Shown piece by piece: positions 25,781-34,380 of a DNA stretch of 64,000 nt; the first letter of the stretch is position 1; each line of letters begins with the position of its first letter. The notes beneath the pieces were generated by a model that did not search any database, was not told the origin of the DNA, and saw only the letters and a program-made list of their open reading frames with translations. The stretch spans positions 1,426,001 through 1,490,000 of the forward strand of contig NZ_JAAOXM010000001.1 of NCBI RefSeq assembly GCF_011605345.1. The letters run 5' to 3'. The position numbers were made by a program, and so were the translations under genes. This DNA is from Burkholderia sp. D-99. Its GTDB lineage: Bacteria; Pseudomonadota; Gammaproteobacteria; Burkholderiales; Burkholderiaceae.

Positions 25781-26008
25781 ATGACCAATCTCGAATGCCT
25801 CACCGACATCATGACTGTTTCACGATATGGCGCGCTTGCCCAGGCGTTCGTCATGGACGCGCTCAGCAAGCATGCCGAGCGGGTTGCGACAGCGCCACTC
25901 GACCAGTTGCAAGCGCAATTCGGCGCTCACCCGATAGTCAGCGCTCAAGCCTGGCAGAGCGTCGCACGCGAGATCCACGACAAGCTCGAGGCGCATTTTG
26001 CGCGGTAA
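25781..26008 (+). CDS. Small conserved-type hypothetical protein (75 aa)
   Basis: Starts MTNLECLTDIMTVSRYGALA and ends IHDKLEAHFAR. It sits 13 bp after the YqaJ gene and 59 bp before the next gene, in the same direction. SRYGALAQAFVMDAL followed by AWQSVAREIHDKLE gives two amphipathic helices. Position and compactness support a real gene. Its stop codon lies inside a hairpin (CGCGG-TAAC-CCGCG, 26001-26014). Confidence 0.7.
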   Translation: MTNLECLTDIMTVSRYGALAQAFVMDALSKHAERVATAPLDQLQAQFGAHPIVSAQAWQSVAREIHDKLEAHFAR

Positions 26009-26067
26009 CCCGCGAGACAACTCCCGATCGCATTTTTCCACTTTATCAATTCAGCAGAGAGGCCATC

Positions 26068-26973
26068 ATGCTCAAAGGTCTTGCTATCACCCCGCCCGTT
26101 GTCGGGCGCATCTCCATCGGAAGAATTGTCGAGAAGAACGGCAAACGCCTACCCGAGAAGGATGACCAGTTCACCCTTACCACCCAGGTCCAGCAGCGCG
26201 GCGACTGGATGCTGCATCCACTGAACGAAACACTGCGCAAGGCGGCATCCGGCAAGCTCCGTGCGATTCCGGTTCGCCTACTCTTCAACGATCCGGATCT
26301 CAACCTGCGTGCCGACTACAGCCTGTTCGACCGGGACACCGGGCGGCCGGTGTGCGTCGGCAACGGAGAAACGTGTCGTCGTGCGGGCGACGCCGGCATC
26401 GAAAGCCTGCCCTGCCCGTCCCCGGACGGTTGTGCCTTGGCGCGCCAAGGCGGTTGCAAGCCGTACGCGCGGCTGAACGTGATTGTTGGCGACGAGGACG
26501 AGATGGGTTCGTTCATCTTCCGCACCACCTCGTACAACTCGATTCGCACCCTCGCAGCCCGACTGCATTACTTCCATGCCGTATCCGGCAACCTGCTCGC
26601 CAGTCTGTCGCTGGAACTGCGACTGCGCGGGAAGTCGACAACGCAGAGCTATCGGTCTGCGATCTATTACGTCGATCTGGGAGTTCGATCGGGCACGACG
26701 CTCGAAGATACGCTGTTGCAGGCGCGCGAACTCGATGCTCGTCGGCGGGCGGCGGGGTTTGATCAGGCGGCGCTCGACACCGCGGCGCGGTTGGGTTTCG
26801 CCAACGGCGCGTTCGAAGACAGTCCGGATGAGCGCGCCGCCGTCGCCGAGGAGTTCTATCCGGAGTCCGCGGGTCATGGGGATGCGGGAAGCGGCGCCGA
26901 TCCCGGTCAATCCGCGACGCTACGCGACAAGCTCGAGCGCAAAGCCGTGTTGCTGGGCGACAAGGCGGCATGA
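26068..26973 (+). CDS. Plasmid/ICE 'hydrolase or metal-binding protein' (recombination directionality factor-like)
   Basis: 301 aa from ATG 26068 with an AGAGAGG site. Recognisable stretches are RISIGRIVEKNGKRLPEKDD, VRLLFNDPDLNLRADYSLFD, CPSPDGCALARQGGCKPYAR (three closely spaced Cys, probable metal site) and FIFRTTSYNSIRTLAARL. These belong to a family regularly found after YqaJ and DUF932 genes on integrative elements and plasmids. Function is not established. Its stop overlaps the next start (ATGA). Confidence 0.82.
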   Translation: MLKGLAITPPVVGRISIGRIVEKNGKRLPEKDDQFTLTTQVQQRGDWMLHPLNETLRKAASGKLRAIPVRLLFNDPDLNLRADYSLFDRDTGRPVCVGNGETCRRAGDAGIESLPCPSPDGCALARQGGCKPYARLNVIVGDEDEMGSFIFRTTSYNSIRTLAARLHYFHAVSGNLLASLSLELRLRGKSTTQSYRSAIYYVDLGVRSGTTLEDTLLQARELDARRRAAGFDQAALDTAARLGFANGAFEDSPDERAAVAEEFYPESAGHGDAGSGADPGQSATLRDKLERKAVLLGDKAA

Positions 26974-27971
26974 TGCGGTCGTCTCGCTGGATCATTGCTC
27001 TGGCGATGTCGGCCACGGCCACTGCGCTCAGTCTATCTGTATTGGCGGGTTGGCAACGCGGTGGCACGTGGCCGGAACGGCTCATCTGGATCGCGATCGG
27101 CGTGGTGCTCGTCACGAGCGCGCACCTGCTGCCGGCGCTCATCCGAGACAAGCCGCTTACCGTCCGAGCGATCGGCGGTCTGTTGTGGTTTGCATGCATG
27201 GCGACCGCTTGCTACGGTCACGTCACCTTCTTTCTGCTGGCTCAGCAGCATGCAGGTGCCCGGCGGATGGCCACTGCAGTCGCAGCCCCGCCCGCGCCGC
27301 GCCGCAGCCTGACAGTCGTCATGGCCGACCGGGCAGCGATCGCACAGCAACTCGCGATGATCGACGCGCGACGGTGTCGTCGTGATTGCGGGATGCACGA
27401 GGCACGTCACGTGACACTGGTCGCGAAACTTGACGCACTGAACGCAGAAGCTGACGAGGTGCGACGCACCGAAGCCGAACGCAATCGAGTCGCCAGGCAG
27501 CGCGACGCATTACTCTCGGACCCGGTCACGTCGCGACTCGCTGCATTGCTCGGCACGACTACTGCGCGAATCGATCTGCTGTCGGGATTGACGTTAGCCG
27601 CCGTGCTGGAAAGTGTCGCGTGTTTGCTGTGGGTCATCGCGCTCGGACGCTCTTCTACCGACGAGTCGGCCCGCGACGCGACTCCCATGCAAATCCCGAC
27701 GGTCGCAGCCATGACTACAGCGGCATCGCCAGTCGCGGCGGAAGGCTCGATGGCGGAAACGGGCGAGACCGTTAGTCGCAAAAACGACAATCTGGATATC
27801 CCCTCGTCGGCCATGGCACAGCCTGACGATGCGCTGACCCGACTCGCGCGGGACGTTGCAGCCGGTCTGGTCCGCCCCACCGTTGCCGACATCCGTCTCC
27901 ACCTCGGCTGCTCGCAAGCCAAAGCTCTGGCACTTCGCCGGCGACTGGCCGAACTCAACCTGCCGGCATAA
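26970..27971 (+). CDS. Membrane protein with coiled-coil and C-terminal HTH-like end
   Basis: 333 aa. Hydrophobic spans at about 8-28, 36-57 and 66-91 are followed by a charged coiled coil (about 110-175), a fourth span (LTLAAVLESVACLLWVIALG, about 207-226) and a polar linker. The C-terminal 60 residues (DDALTRLARDVAAGLVRPTV, then HLGCSQAKALALRRRLAELN) read like a winged-helix replication or regulator segment. It is translationally coupled to the upstream gene. Function unknown. Confidence 0.75.
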   Translation: MMRSSRWIIALAMSATATALSLSVLAGWQRGGTWPERLIWIAIGVVLVTSAHLLPALIRDKPLTVRAIGGLLWFACMATACYGHVTFFLLAQQHAGARRMATAVAAPPAPRRSLTVVMADRAAIAQQLAMIDARRCRRDCGMHEARHVTLVAKLDALNAEADEVRRTEAERNRVARQRDALLSDPVTSRLAALLGTTTARIDLLSGLTLAAVLESVACLLWVIALGRSSTDESARDATPMQIPTVAAMTTAASPVAAEGSMAETGETVSRKNDNLDIPSSAMAQPDDALTRLARDVAAGLVRPTVADIRLHLGCSQAKALALRRRLAELNLPA

Positions 27972-27972
27972 A

Positions 27973-27988
27973 CCGGGCTTTCGCCCGG
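27973..27988 (+). terminator. GC hairpin after the membrane-protein gene
   Basis: CCGGGC-TTTC-GCCCGG directly after the TAA stop, followed by a T-rich stretch (CACTCTTTTCTT). A plausible terminator. Confidence 0.55.
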
Positions 27989-28020
27989 CACTCTTTTCTT
28001 AATTCACCCGGACGTCCTCG

Positions 28021-28040
28021 CCTCCAGCCAAGCCTGGAGG
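28021..28040 (+). other. Hairpin in the leader of the 99-aa gene
   Basis: CCTCCAG-CCAAGC-CTGGAGG, a perfect 7-bp stem 30 bp before ATG 28071. The GGAG in its right arm could expose or hide a ribosome site, though a second GGAG lies 6 nt before the ATG. Confidence 0.4.
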
Positions 28041-28070
28041 CCGTTGCTCGTCCACTCACTGGAGAACACC

Positions 28071-28370
28071 ATGAATTCGACATCCAACCGTCTGCCCGGC
28101 CCGCGCTTCAAGCTCGGCCGAATCCTGGCCACGCCCGCCGCGCTGAGCGTCGTTGCCAACGCGAACGCCTCGATCGTCAATCTGCTGATCCGACACGCCT
28201 GCGGTGACTGGGGAGATCTATCTGAATCTGATCGGGAACAAAACGAACTGGCCATCGATGCTGAATCACGGATCCTGTCCAGTTATGTCCTCGCTGATGG
28301 ACAGACCGTCTGGCTCATTACTGAATGGGATCGGTCCGTGACGACGCTTCTGCTACCTGGCGATTACTGA
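28071..28370 (+). CDS. Conserved ICE/plasmid hypothetical protein (99 aa)
   Basis: MNSTSNRLPGPRFKLGRILA leads into TPAALSVV, LLIRHACGDWGDLSESDREQ, NELAIDAESRILSSYVLADG and ITEWDRSVTTLLLPGDY. This short protein with HxxGDWG and the ITE-x-DRS-x-TT-x-LLP ending is widespread on plasmids and ICEs. It is sometimes mislabelled as a restriction subunit, but no catalytic motif is known. An SD (GGAG) precedes the ATG. Confidence 0.85.
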   Translation: MNSTSNRLPGPRFKLGRILATPAALSVVANANASIVNLLIRHACGDWGDLSESDREQNELAIDAESRILSSYVLADGQTVWLITEWDRSVTTLLLPGDY

Positions 28371-28424
28371 ACGGCAGTCCACCTAGGGAATAGTCGCCGT
28401 CTAGGCAACTCGAGGCAGTGACCG

Positions 28425-28754
28425 TTAACGCAGACGCTGCCGCTTGATTTCCGGCGGCGTCGCCGCATTCGCGCGGCGCTCTCCTGTCGGTTTCAGCGAC
28501 ACGCCGTCCAACGGCGCAAAGAGTTCGGCCAACGTCACATTGAGGACGTAGCAGATGTTCGCGAGCGTTTCGACAGATGGATTGGCGATACCACGCTCGA
28601 TCGCAGAGATATACGTGCGGTCGACGTGTGCCTCAAAAGCCAATGTTTCCTGAGATTTCTCGGCTGCATGTCGACACTCCTTGACTCGCTTGCCAAGAGC
28701 AATCGAGATCGGGGCAGGTCTTGATGCAGCGGAAGTTGAGCGCCTAGTAGCCAT
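28425..28754 (-). CDS. XRE-family transcriptional regulator
   Basis: 109 aa from ATG 28754. A longer GTG start at 28802 exists but lies at the probable transcription start. The HTH_3 domain reads RVKECRHAAEKSQETLAFEA, HVDRTYISAIERGIANPSVE and TLANICYVLNVTLAELFAPL. Such small Cro/CI-like proteins regulate mobile-element or restriction genes. It is divergent from the lipoprotein gene at 28975, and a near-palindrome lies in the shared promoter. Confidence 0.9.
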   Translation of the reverse strand: MATRRSTSAASRPAPISIALGKRVKECRHAAEKSQETLAFEAHVDRTYISAIERGIANPSVETLANICYVLNVTLAELFAPLDGVSLKPTGERRANAATPPEIKRQRLR

Positions 28755-28806
28755 GGCGTGCAGGATGCCCGCCCGTCGACTGATTAACGACGCTGTAAAC
28801 ACTTCA

Positions 28807-28824
28807 ATTATAGACGTATATAAT
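28807..28824. promoter_or_regulatory. Overlapping divergent -10 elements with near-palindrome
   Basis: TATAGACGTATATA (28809-28822) is symmetric around ACGT apart from one base pair. It overlaps TATAAT on the plus strand (28819-28824) and TATAAT on the minus strand (28812-28807). This fits an operator for the XRE regulator controlling itself and the divergent lipoprotein gene. The -35 boxes are poor. Confidence 0.5.
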
Positions 28825-28974
28825 CTACATTACGACATTCATCGACTGCCTCGGGCGTTCTGCTGGTTCGAGCTCGTATCGCTCCAGCTCTATATGAGTG
28901 TCTTGGACTGTCGAGTAAACACTGCATCAGATGTACCCATCCGTGCGGGACCAGCACGTCAAACGGAGAAAACA

Positions 28975-30741
28975 ATGAAAGCCAAAAAACATACGGGGTT
29001 CAGCAAACACATCCTGGGTCTGTCCATCGCTACTGCCCTCGCTGCCTGCGGCGGAGGCGGTGACTCGGGCCCCGGTCAACCGTCTACCGGTGGAGGGCGG
29101 ACTCCGACAACACCGACACCGACGGTCACGGGCAAAGCCATTGACGGTTACTTGATCGGTGCTACGGTCTGCCTCGACCTGAACAACAACGGGGTTTGTG
29201 ATTCAGGGGAACCGACTACGGTCACTGATGGGACAGGCCAGTTCTCGATTCCGTATAGCGGCAACGCAACTGGAAAGACGCTACTGGTCCAGGTCACACC
29301 GACGACCAAGGACCAGTCTCGCCCGGTGGGATTCCAGTTCCCGGCCACCTTCACGCTGTCGCAGGTCATCCAACCCACGGCATCGCAAGTCGTCAGCCCG
29401 CTCACGACGCTGGTCGGCGCCCAAATGCAAACCGGCTTGAGCCGCCCGCAGGCCGTCGCCGCCGTGCAAAGCCTGCTTGGCAAGCAAGTCGATCCGAATG
29501 CCGACTACCTCGCGAACAATGATGCGGTAACCCAAGCGCTCGCGGTTCAGATCGTGGACAAGCTCGGCACCTTCTCGGTCAAGGGCGCAGTCGATGCCGC
29601 GACTCTTCGCAATGCCCTGAACGCCATGGTCGCCAAAGGCAGCGTGATGGCGATCACTCAGGACGACCTCGCCGTCCAAGCGGCCAAGCCCGTCTATCAG
29701 GTCGCGGATGCCTCGCAGATTCTCGCCAAGCCCACCTTTAGCTTCGAGGACTACCTGGTCTCGTTCTTTGGCGGATACAATCCGACGCCGGGCTCAACCA
29801 ACCAGGCTTTGGTTCGCGACGTCCGTCAAATCATCAACGGCGCACTGCAGACTGATCAACAAGAAAACCTGCCGGACGGAACCGACACATGGACCAGCGT
29901 CGGTCCCGGTGCCTATAACGGTGGCAAATACGATGGGCTTGCCGGCGAGTATGTGCTGAAGGCAGACGGAACGTGGTCGAGCCTCATCTCGGAAACCCAA
30001 CGGCTCGCACCGCTGCCGCTTTCGAGCATCGGCACGACCTTATCGGGCACCGACCCGGCGTCGGGTATCGGCTTCACATACGAGGCCCGGTCTGTTGACC
30101 TGTCCGACCAACCCTTGTCGATTGCCGCCCCGACCGTGCCCGGCTTCTACGACTTTGCCAATGCGTCGCAGTTGACCGGAGCCGCGTTCGCGAACGGCAC
30201 CGGTGCATATCTGGGCCTTCGGACTTACACGGCGGATCGGGTCGTCCTGCCGATTTCGGTCCCGATGTGCGACAACGCGGTCGTGCAGACCAGTACTGTC
30301 TGTGGCGGGGTTCCCGCGTATATGGACGGCACCACGATCGTCATGACGTCCGGCAGCTCGAGTACGACGTACAGCTCGGTTCAACAGGCTGTCGGCAGCG
30401 CTCTGGCGGGACTGAATGTCGGACTAAGCACGATTCAGTTGTCCGCAGATCATCGCGCGGTCGTCGACAACACGCCAGGCACGTGGGCGGCGTACACCGG
30501 CAATTCCAATGTGCTGGTACTCGACTTCGCGACCGCCGATATTTCGGCTCTGACTTCGGGGAATGGTCGACTTCAACCGCTCGCCCTCGGCGCCAAGCTG
30601 GTCATTGCCCTTCGTGCCGGACGACTGCAGGTCGGCTGGCTGTATCCGTCGACCTACACCGACAAATCCCTGCAGTTCGCATCTGGTCTTCCTAGCTCCT
30701 TGTTGACGGCGCTTAACTCGGTCGTCGCCGGTCGCCATTGA
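28975..30741 (+). CDS. Large lipoprotein of unknown function
   Basis: 588 aa from ATG 28975 with a GGAG site. A signal with a lipobox LAAC (Cys about 25) is followed by Gly-rich and Thr-Pro-rich linkers. At about 50-90, KAIDGYLIGATVCLDLNNNG continuing into VCDSGEPTTVTDGTG is an EF-hand-like/SdrB-like Asx-rich loop, suggesting a calcium-stabilised beta domain. The rest looks like beta-rich domains without recognised catalytic motifs; a Cys pair occurs near CDNAVVQTSTVCGG. It is likely surface- or periplasm-exposed. Its base composition is closer to Burkholderia core DNA than to the AT-rich genes around 22 kb. Confidence 0.8.
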   Translation: MKAKKHTGFSKHILGLSIATALAACGGGGDSGPGQPSTGGGRTPTTPTPTVTGKAIDGYLIGATVCLDLNNNGVCDSGEPTTVTDGTGQFSIPYSGNATGKTLLVQVTPTTKDQSRPVGFQFPATFTLSQVIQPTASQVVSPLTTLVGAQMQTGLSRPQAVAAVQSLLGKQVDPNADYLANNDAVTQALAVQIVDKLGTFSVKGAVDAATLRNALNAMVAKGSVMAITQDDLAVQAAKPVYQVADASQILAKPTFSFEDYLVSFFGGYNPTPGSTNQALVRDVRQIINGALQTDQQENLPDGTDTWTSVGPGAYNGGKYDGLAGEYVLKADGTWSSLISETQRLAPLPLSSIGTTLSGTDPASGIGFTYEARSVDLSDQPLSIAAPTVPGFYDFANASQLTGAAFANGTGAYLGLRTYTADRVVLPISVPMCDNAVVQTSTVCGGVPAYMDGTTIVMTSGSSSTTYSSVQQAVGSALAGLNVGLSTIQLSADHRAVVDNTPGTWAAYTGNSNVLVLDFATADISALTSGNGRLQPLALGAKLVIALRAGRLQVGWLYPSTYTDKSLQFASGLPSSLLTALNSVVAGRH

Positions 30742-30811
30742 GCTAACCGCCCATAAGCCTTGGCCTGGATTCTGGACGTTATCCCTCACTGGATCTCCAG
30801 AATCCTTTCAT

Positions 30812-30840
30812 GCCGACCGGTTCGCCGATCGGCTTTTTTT
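30812..30840 (+). terminator. Terminator after the lipoprotein gene
   Basis: GCCGACCGG-TTCG-CCGATCGGC (8 of 9 pairs) followed by seven T. A typical rho-independent terminator about 70 bp past the stop codon. Confidence 0.85.
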
Positions 30841-30977
30841 GTATCCGCGATTGCCCGTACCGTCTGGTAGCGAGCACGCATCTTCATCCATATTTTCCAG
30901 CCATGAGAACACGGATCCCAACTTTATATCTCGCAACCATCAACGCGATGCACTCATGGCCGCTGGCCCCATTCGCC

Positions 30978-31055
30978 TGGGACAACGCGCCGACGGAAAG
31001 TTTCTTCAAGACATTGAAGGTCGAGAGAACCTATCAGAACCACTACGCAACTCCA
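30978..31055 (+). pseudogene. IS3-family transposase remnant
   Basis: WDNAPTESFFKTLKVERTYQ then NHYATPA matches the DDE-region segment of IS3-type OrfB transposases (DNAxxESFFxTLKxE). Only this short piece is present; no other transposase parts or clean terminal repeats were found nearby. It marks past insertion activity at the right end of the accessory block. Confidence 0.65.
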
Positions 31056-31416
31056 GCTTCGCACAATCGAGTAACCCCTTGCGCGTGGCGATCGCGCTTT
31101 ACCGTCGTTTCGTCGAAGGCGTCATGGGTTCAGTCATTTCAGTAAATGGAAGCTCCGCGGCCAGGCATCACCGTCCAGCCACCTGGCGCGATCCGGCAGG
31201 CGGAAATCATGTGCCGCTTTCCAGGAAAGACTATGTCGCGTAACGGACACGCAATCCCCCTCCCGTCTCGGGAGGGGCCGACGTTCGGTGCACCGATATC
31301 CTTGGTCTCACGGCCCGCGAAGCCATCTCGCACGGCCGCATCGACACGCGCAGCCGCAGCGGCTCAACCGGCCGATGCGCCACGATTTCCGTCCATCCAT
31401 ACGAGGAGTACGACAC
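31056..31416. other. Intergenic region with REP-like palindrome upstream of the GMC oxidoreductase
   Basis: No gene seen. It contains GCCAGG/CCTGGC inverted repeats around 31160-31187 and a REP-like hairpin CCCCTCCCG-TCT-CGGGAGGGG at 31257-31277. Confidence 0.5.
31257..31277. repeat. REP-like palindrome, copy 1
   Basis: Perfect 9-bp arms with a 3-nt loop. The same core, CCCTCCC/GGGAGGG, recurs at 36691, 55430 and 55479. Confidence 0.6.
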
Positions 31417-33009
31417 ATGAACTTCGACTTCATCGTAGTGGGTGCCGGTTCAGCGGGTTGCGTGGTCGCCGATCGGATCAGCGAAAACGGCAAGCACCGA
31501 GTCCTTCTGCTCGAGGCCGGGCGCCGCGACGACAGCTTCTGGGGACCCATTCCGCTCGGGATCACGCGGTTGCTGAATAACCCGCGCTACGCGTTTCTCG
31601 ACCGCACCGAGCCCAGCCCCGAATTCGGTGATCGCTCGCTCGTGATGACGCAAGGCAAAATGCTCGGCGGCACCAGCTCGCTCAATGGCCTCATGTATGT
31701 TCGCGGCGATCGAGCCGATTACGATGGGTGGTCCGCATCGGGATGCCACGGCTGGTCCTACGACGAGGTGCTGCCCTATTTCAGGAAGTCGCAGCATTTT
31801 CCCGAAGGCGATGCCGCCGTGCACGGTCGAGGTGGGCCACTGAAGACCAGCATTCACACCGATGTTCATCCGTTGACGCGCGATTTCATTCAGGCGCTGG
31901 TCCAGACGGGCCTTCCCGCGAACGGCGACACGAACGGCGGCCATAACGAAGGTGTCGGCCTTGCACAAACGACCATTCGCGACGGCGTGCGGCAGTCGAC
32001 CGCCGCCACTTTTCTCGCACGGGCGCGTGAAAGAGCGAACCTCGTCGTGCGCACAGACGCGCCACTCGATCGCGTGATCGTCGAGCAAGGCACGGCTGTC
32101 GCAGTCCGGCTGGCCAATGGCGAAAAGATTCGGGCGACCCGTGAAATCGTCGTTTGCGCGGGCGCAATCAGCTCGCCGCAGATCCTGCAGCGCTCCGGCA
32201 TAGGCGACGCACGGCACCTGCAGGCGCTCGGCATTCCGGTCACCCTTCATCGTCCCGAGGTGGGTCACAATCTGCAAGACCAGTTATTTGCCCATCTGAA
32301 ATATAGGTTGCGCGACCCGAGGGCGAGCCTGAACCATGTTCTCGCGAATCCGGTGCGGATGGCCTTGGCGCTGCTGCGCTGGCACCTCAAGCACGACGGC
32401 ATCCTGGCGATGCCAGCCTCCGAACTGACGGCATTTGCGCGCACTGCGCCTGACGGTGATCGAGCCGACGTGCAAATCGCCATGCTGCCGTTCTATTTCG
32501 AACTCGATGCAACCGGAAAGGTGGTGATTCCGAGGCATGCTGGCCTGACCATATCGGCGGTCAACACACGCCCTTTCAGCCGAGGGAAAGTCCATATCGT
32601 ATCCGCAAACCCGCTACGACGCGGCGAGATTGCCCCCCACTATCTGTCCGATCCGCGCGACGTGGCAACGCTTACTCGCGGCATACGCCTTCTGCGCACC
32701 GCGATGGCCCAGCCCGTGATCGCCCGACACGGCCCGGTCGAATTGCACCCGCAGCCATCGGTTGAATCCGACGAACAAATCGAGGACTTCCTGCGACGCC
32801 ACTGCGAAACCATCTACCACCCGGTCGGTACCTGCAGGATGGGTTCCGATGACGCGGCCGTGGTCGACCCGGCATTACGCGTGAACGGCTTGCGTGGCTT
32901 GCGCGTGGCGGACGCATCCGTCATGCCGTGCATCACCACCGGCAACACGAACGCACCGACGATCATGATCGGCGAAAAGGCGGCAGACATGATTCTCCGC
33001 AGCAACTGA
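31417..33009 (+). CDS. GMC-family FAD-dependent oxidoreductase (choline/alcohol dehydrogenase-like)
   Basis: 530 aa from ATG 31417 with a GAGGAG site. The N-terminal dinucleotide fold is FDFIVVGAGSAGCVVADR. GMC signature 1 is TQGKMLGGTSSLNGLMYVRG. Signature 2 is CAGAISSPQILQRSGIG. The C-terminal catalytic region is YHPVGTCRMG, then RVNGLRGLRVADASVMPCI and NTNAPTIMIGEKAADMI. Such enzymes oxidise primary alcohols to aldehydes in the cytoplasm or periplasm. Together with the following hydrolase it may start breakdown of an ester or alcohol substrate; this is inferred from order. Confidence 0.93.
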   Translation: MNFDFIVVGAGSAGCVVADRISENGKHRVLLLEAGRRDDSFWGPIPLGITRLLNNPRYAFLDRTEPSPEFGDRSLVMTQGKMLGGTSSLNGLMYVRGDRADYDGWSASGCHGWSYDEVLPYFRKSQHFPEGDAAVHGRGGPLKTSIHTDVHPLTRDFIQALVQTGLPANGDTNGGHNEGVGLAQTTIRDGVRQSTAATFLARARERANLVVRTDAPLDRVIVEQGTAVAVRLANGEKIRATREIVVCAGAISSPQILQRSGIGDARHLQALGIPVTLHRPEVGHNLQDQLFAHLKYRLRDPRASLNHVLANPVRMALALLRWHLKHDGILAMPASELTAFARTAPDGDRADVQIAMLPFYFELDATGKVVIPRHAGLTISAVNTRPFSRGKVHIVSANPLRRGEIAPHYLSDPRDVATLTRGIRLLRTAMAQPVIARHGPVELHPQPSVESDEQIEDFLRRHCETIYHPVGTCRMGSDDAAVVDPALRVNGLRGLRVADASVMPCITTGNTNAPTIMIGEKAADMILRSN

Positions 33010-33070
33010 TCACCTAAGCACCGCTGCGGCACGCTTCACTACCGTTGATTTCCAGCGAGGATAACGCTTC

Positions 33071-34333
33071 ATGACGATTTCAGTTTTCAGCAACGTAGAC
33101 ACCATCGTCGCAGCATTGACGTCCGATCCCGAGTTCCGGATGGCAGCGCGGTACTGGACCGGAGGCGTCCGGTTCCTCGTCGGTAACGACACGCTGGCAC
33201 TCGCGGTTCGGAACGGGATTCCCTCCGCCGATGCCGTTTCGGGCGCTGGCACGATCGAACTGCGCATGCCGCTCGACGTATGGAACGGACTGACCCGGAA
33301 AATTCCGCCGCGTGGCCTGAACGACCTCGGCCCTGCGTTGGCCGCCGGGGTCGAGGTCGCCGCGGACCCTGTCCTATTCGCACAGTACTATCCCGCGGTC
33401 CAGCGCATCATTGAAATCCTGCGGCCCGCGAACGATGAACAGCATGCCCCTCGCAACGAAGCGCGTCCGACCGGCACGCATGACAGCCCCGTCGGGCGTT
33501 ATGTGCATATGACGTTGCAGGAGCAGGATTTCCGCATCTACTACGAGGAAGCGGGGACCGGAATTCCGTTGCTGCTCCAGCACACGGCCGGCGCACACGG
33601 CGTCCAGTGGCGGCACCTTTTCGAAGTGCCGGCCATCACCGATCACTTTCGACTGATCGCATACGACTTGCCGTTCCATGGGAAATCGATTCCGCCGGTG
33701 GGTCGCGCCTGGTGGCAAGAGGAGTACAAGCTGACCGCGGCATTCATTCGCGCGGTACCGATCGCGCTGGTTCATGCATTGCGTTTGCAAAACCCGGTGT
33801 TTATGGGGTGCTCGGTCGGCGGCGTGCTGGCGCTCGATCTCGCGGCCCATCATCCAGACGTGTTCGACCACGTTATCGCGGTCGAAGGGGCGCTCGATAT
33901 CCCCGGCGACACCGGCGATTTTCTGCACCGGGCATTCTGGCACCCGCAGGTCTCCAATGAATTCAAGGGTCGCCTGATGCACGGGCTCACTGCGCCTCAA
34001 GCGCCCGAAGCCTATCGCCGGGAGACTATTCAGACCTATATGGCCGGTTGGCCGCCGCTCTTTCTCGGCGACCTGCATTACTACGTCGATGAATTCAATG
34101 TAACGGAACAGGCATCGCGGATCGACACGTCACGGGTGGGGGTCCACATCATGAACGGCGAGTATGACGCGTCAGGAACCATCGAGCTCGGTGAGATCGC
34201 CCATCGCGCAATCGAAGGCTCGACCCATACCGTCATGCCGTCGGTCGGCCACTTTCCGATGAGCGAGCACCCGGACGTGTTCGTCAAACACCTGCTGCCC
34301 ATTCTCGACGGAATCCGAAAGACCCGGCAATAA
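33071..34333 (+). CDS. Alpha/beta hydrolase with N-terminal SCP2-like domain
   Basis: 420 aa. Residues 1-118 look like an SCP2 sterol-carrier-type domain (VRFLVGNDTLALAVRNGIPS, then ELRMPLDVWNGLTRKIPPRG). Residues about 150-415 are an alpha/beta hydrolase: oxyanion-hole region QHTAGAHG, nucleophile GCSVGGV, acid MNGEYDASG and His in SVGHFPMSEHP. An SCP2-hydrolase fusion suggests a hydrophobic or CoA-linked substrate. It follows the GMC gene by 61 bp, probably in one transcript. Confidence 0.85.
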   Translation: MTISVFSNVDTIVAALTSDPEFRMAARYWTGGVRFLVGNDTLALAVRNGIPSADAVSGAGTIELRMPLDVWNGLTRKIPPRGLNDLGPALAAGVEVAADPVLFAQYYPAVQRIIEILRPANDEQHAPRNEARPTGTHDSPVGRYVHMTLQEQDFRIYYEEAGTGIPLLLQHTAGAHGVQWRHLFEVPAITDHFRLIAYDLPFHGKSIPPVGRAWWQEEYKLTAAFIRAVPIALVHALRLQNPVFMGCSVGGVLALDLAAHHPDVFDHVIAVEGALDIPGDTGDFLHRAFWHPQVSNEFKGRLMHGLTAPQAPEAYRRETIQTYMAGWPPLFLGDLHYYVDEFNVTEQASRIDTSRVGVHIMNGEYDASGTIELGEIAHRAIEGSTHTVMPSVGHFPMSEHPDVFVKHLLPILDGIRKTRQ

Positions 34334-34380
34334 CACGTGGGTCCGGCGGCGGCGCGGCGCCCGGCCGAGCCGCCATTCGC

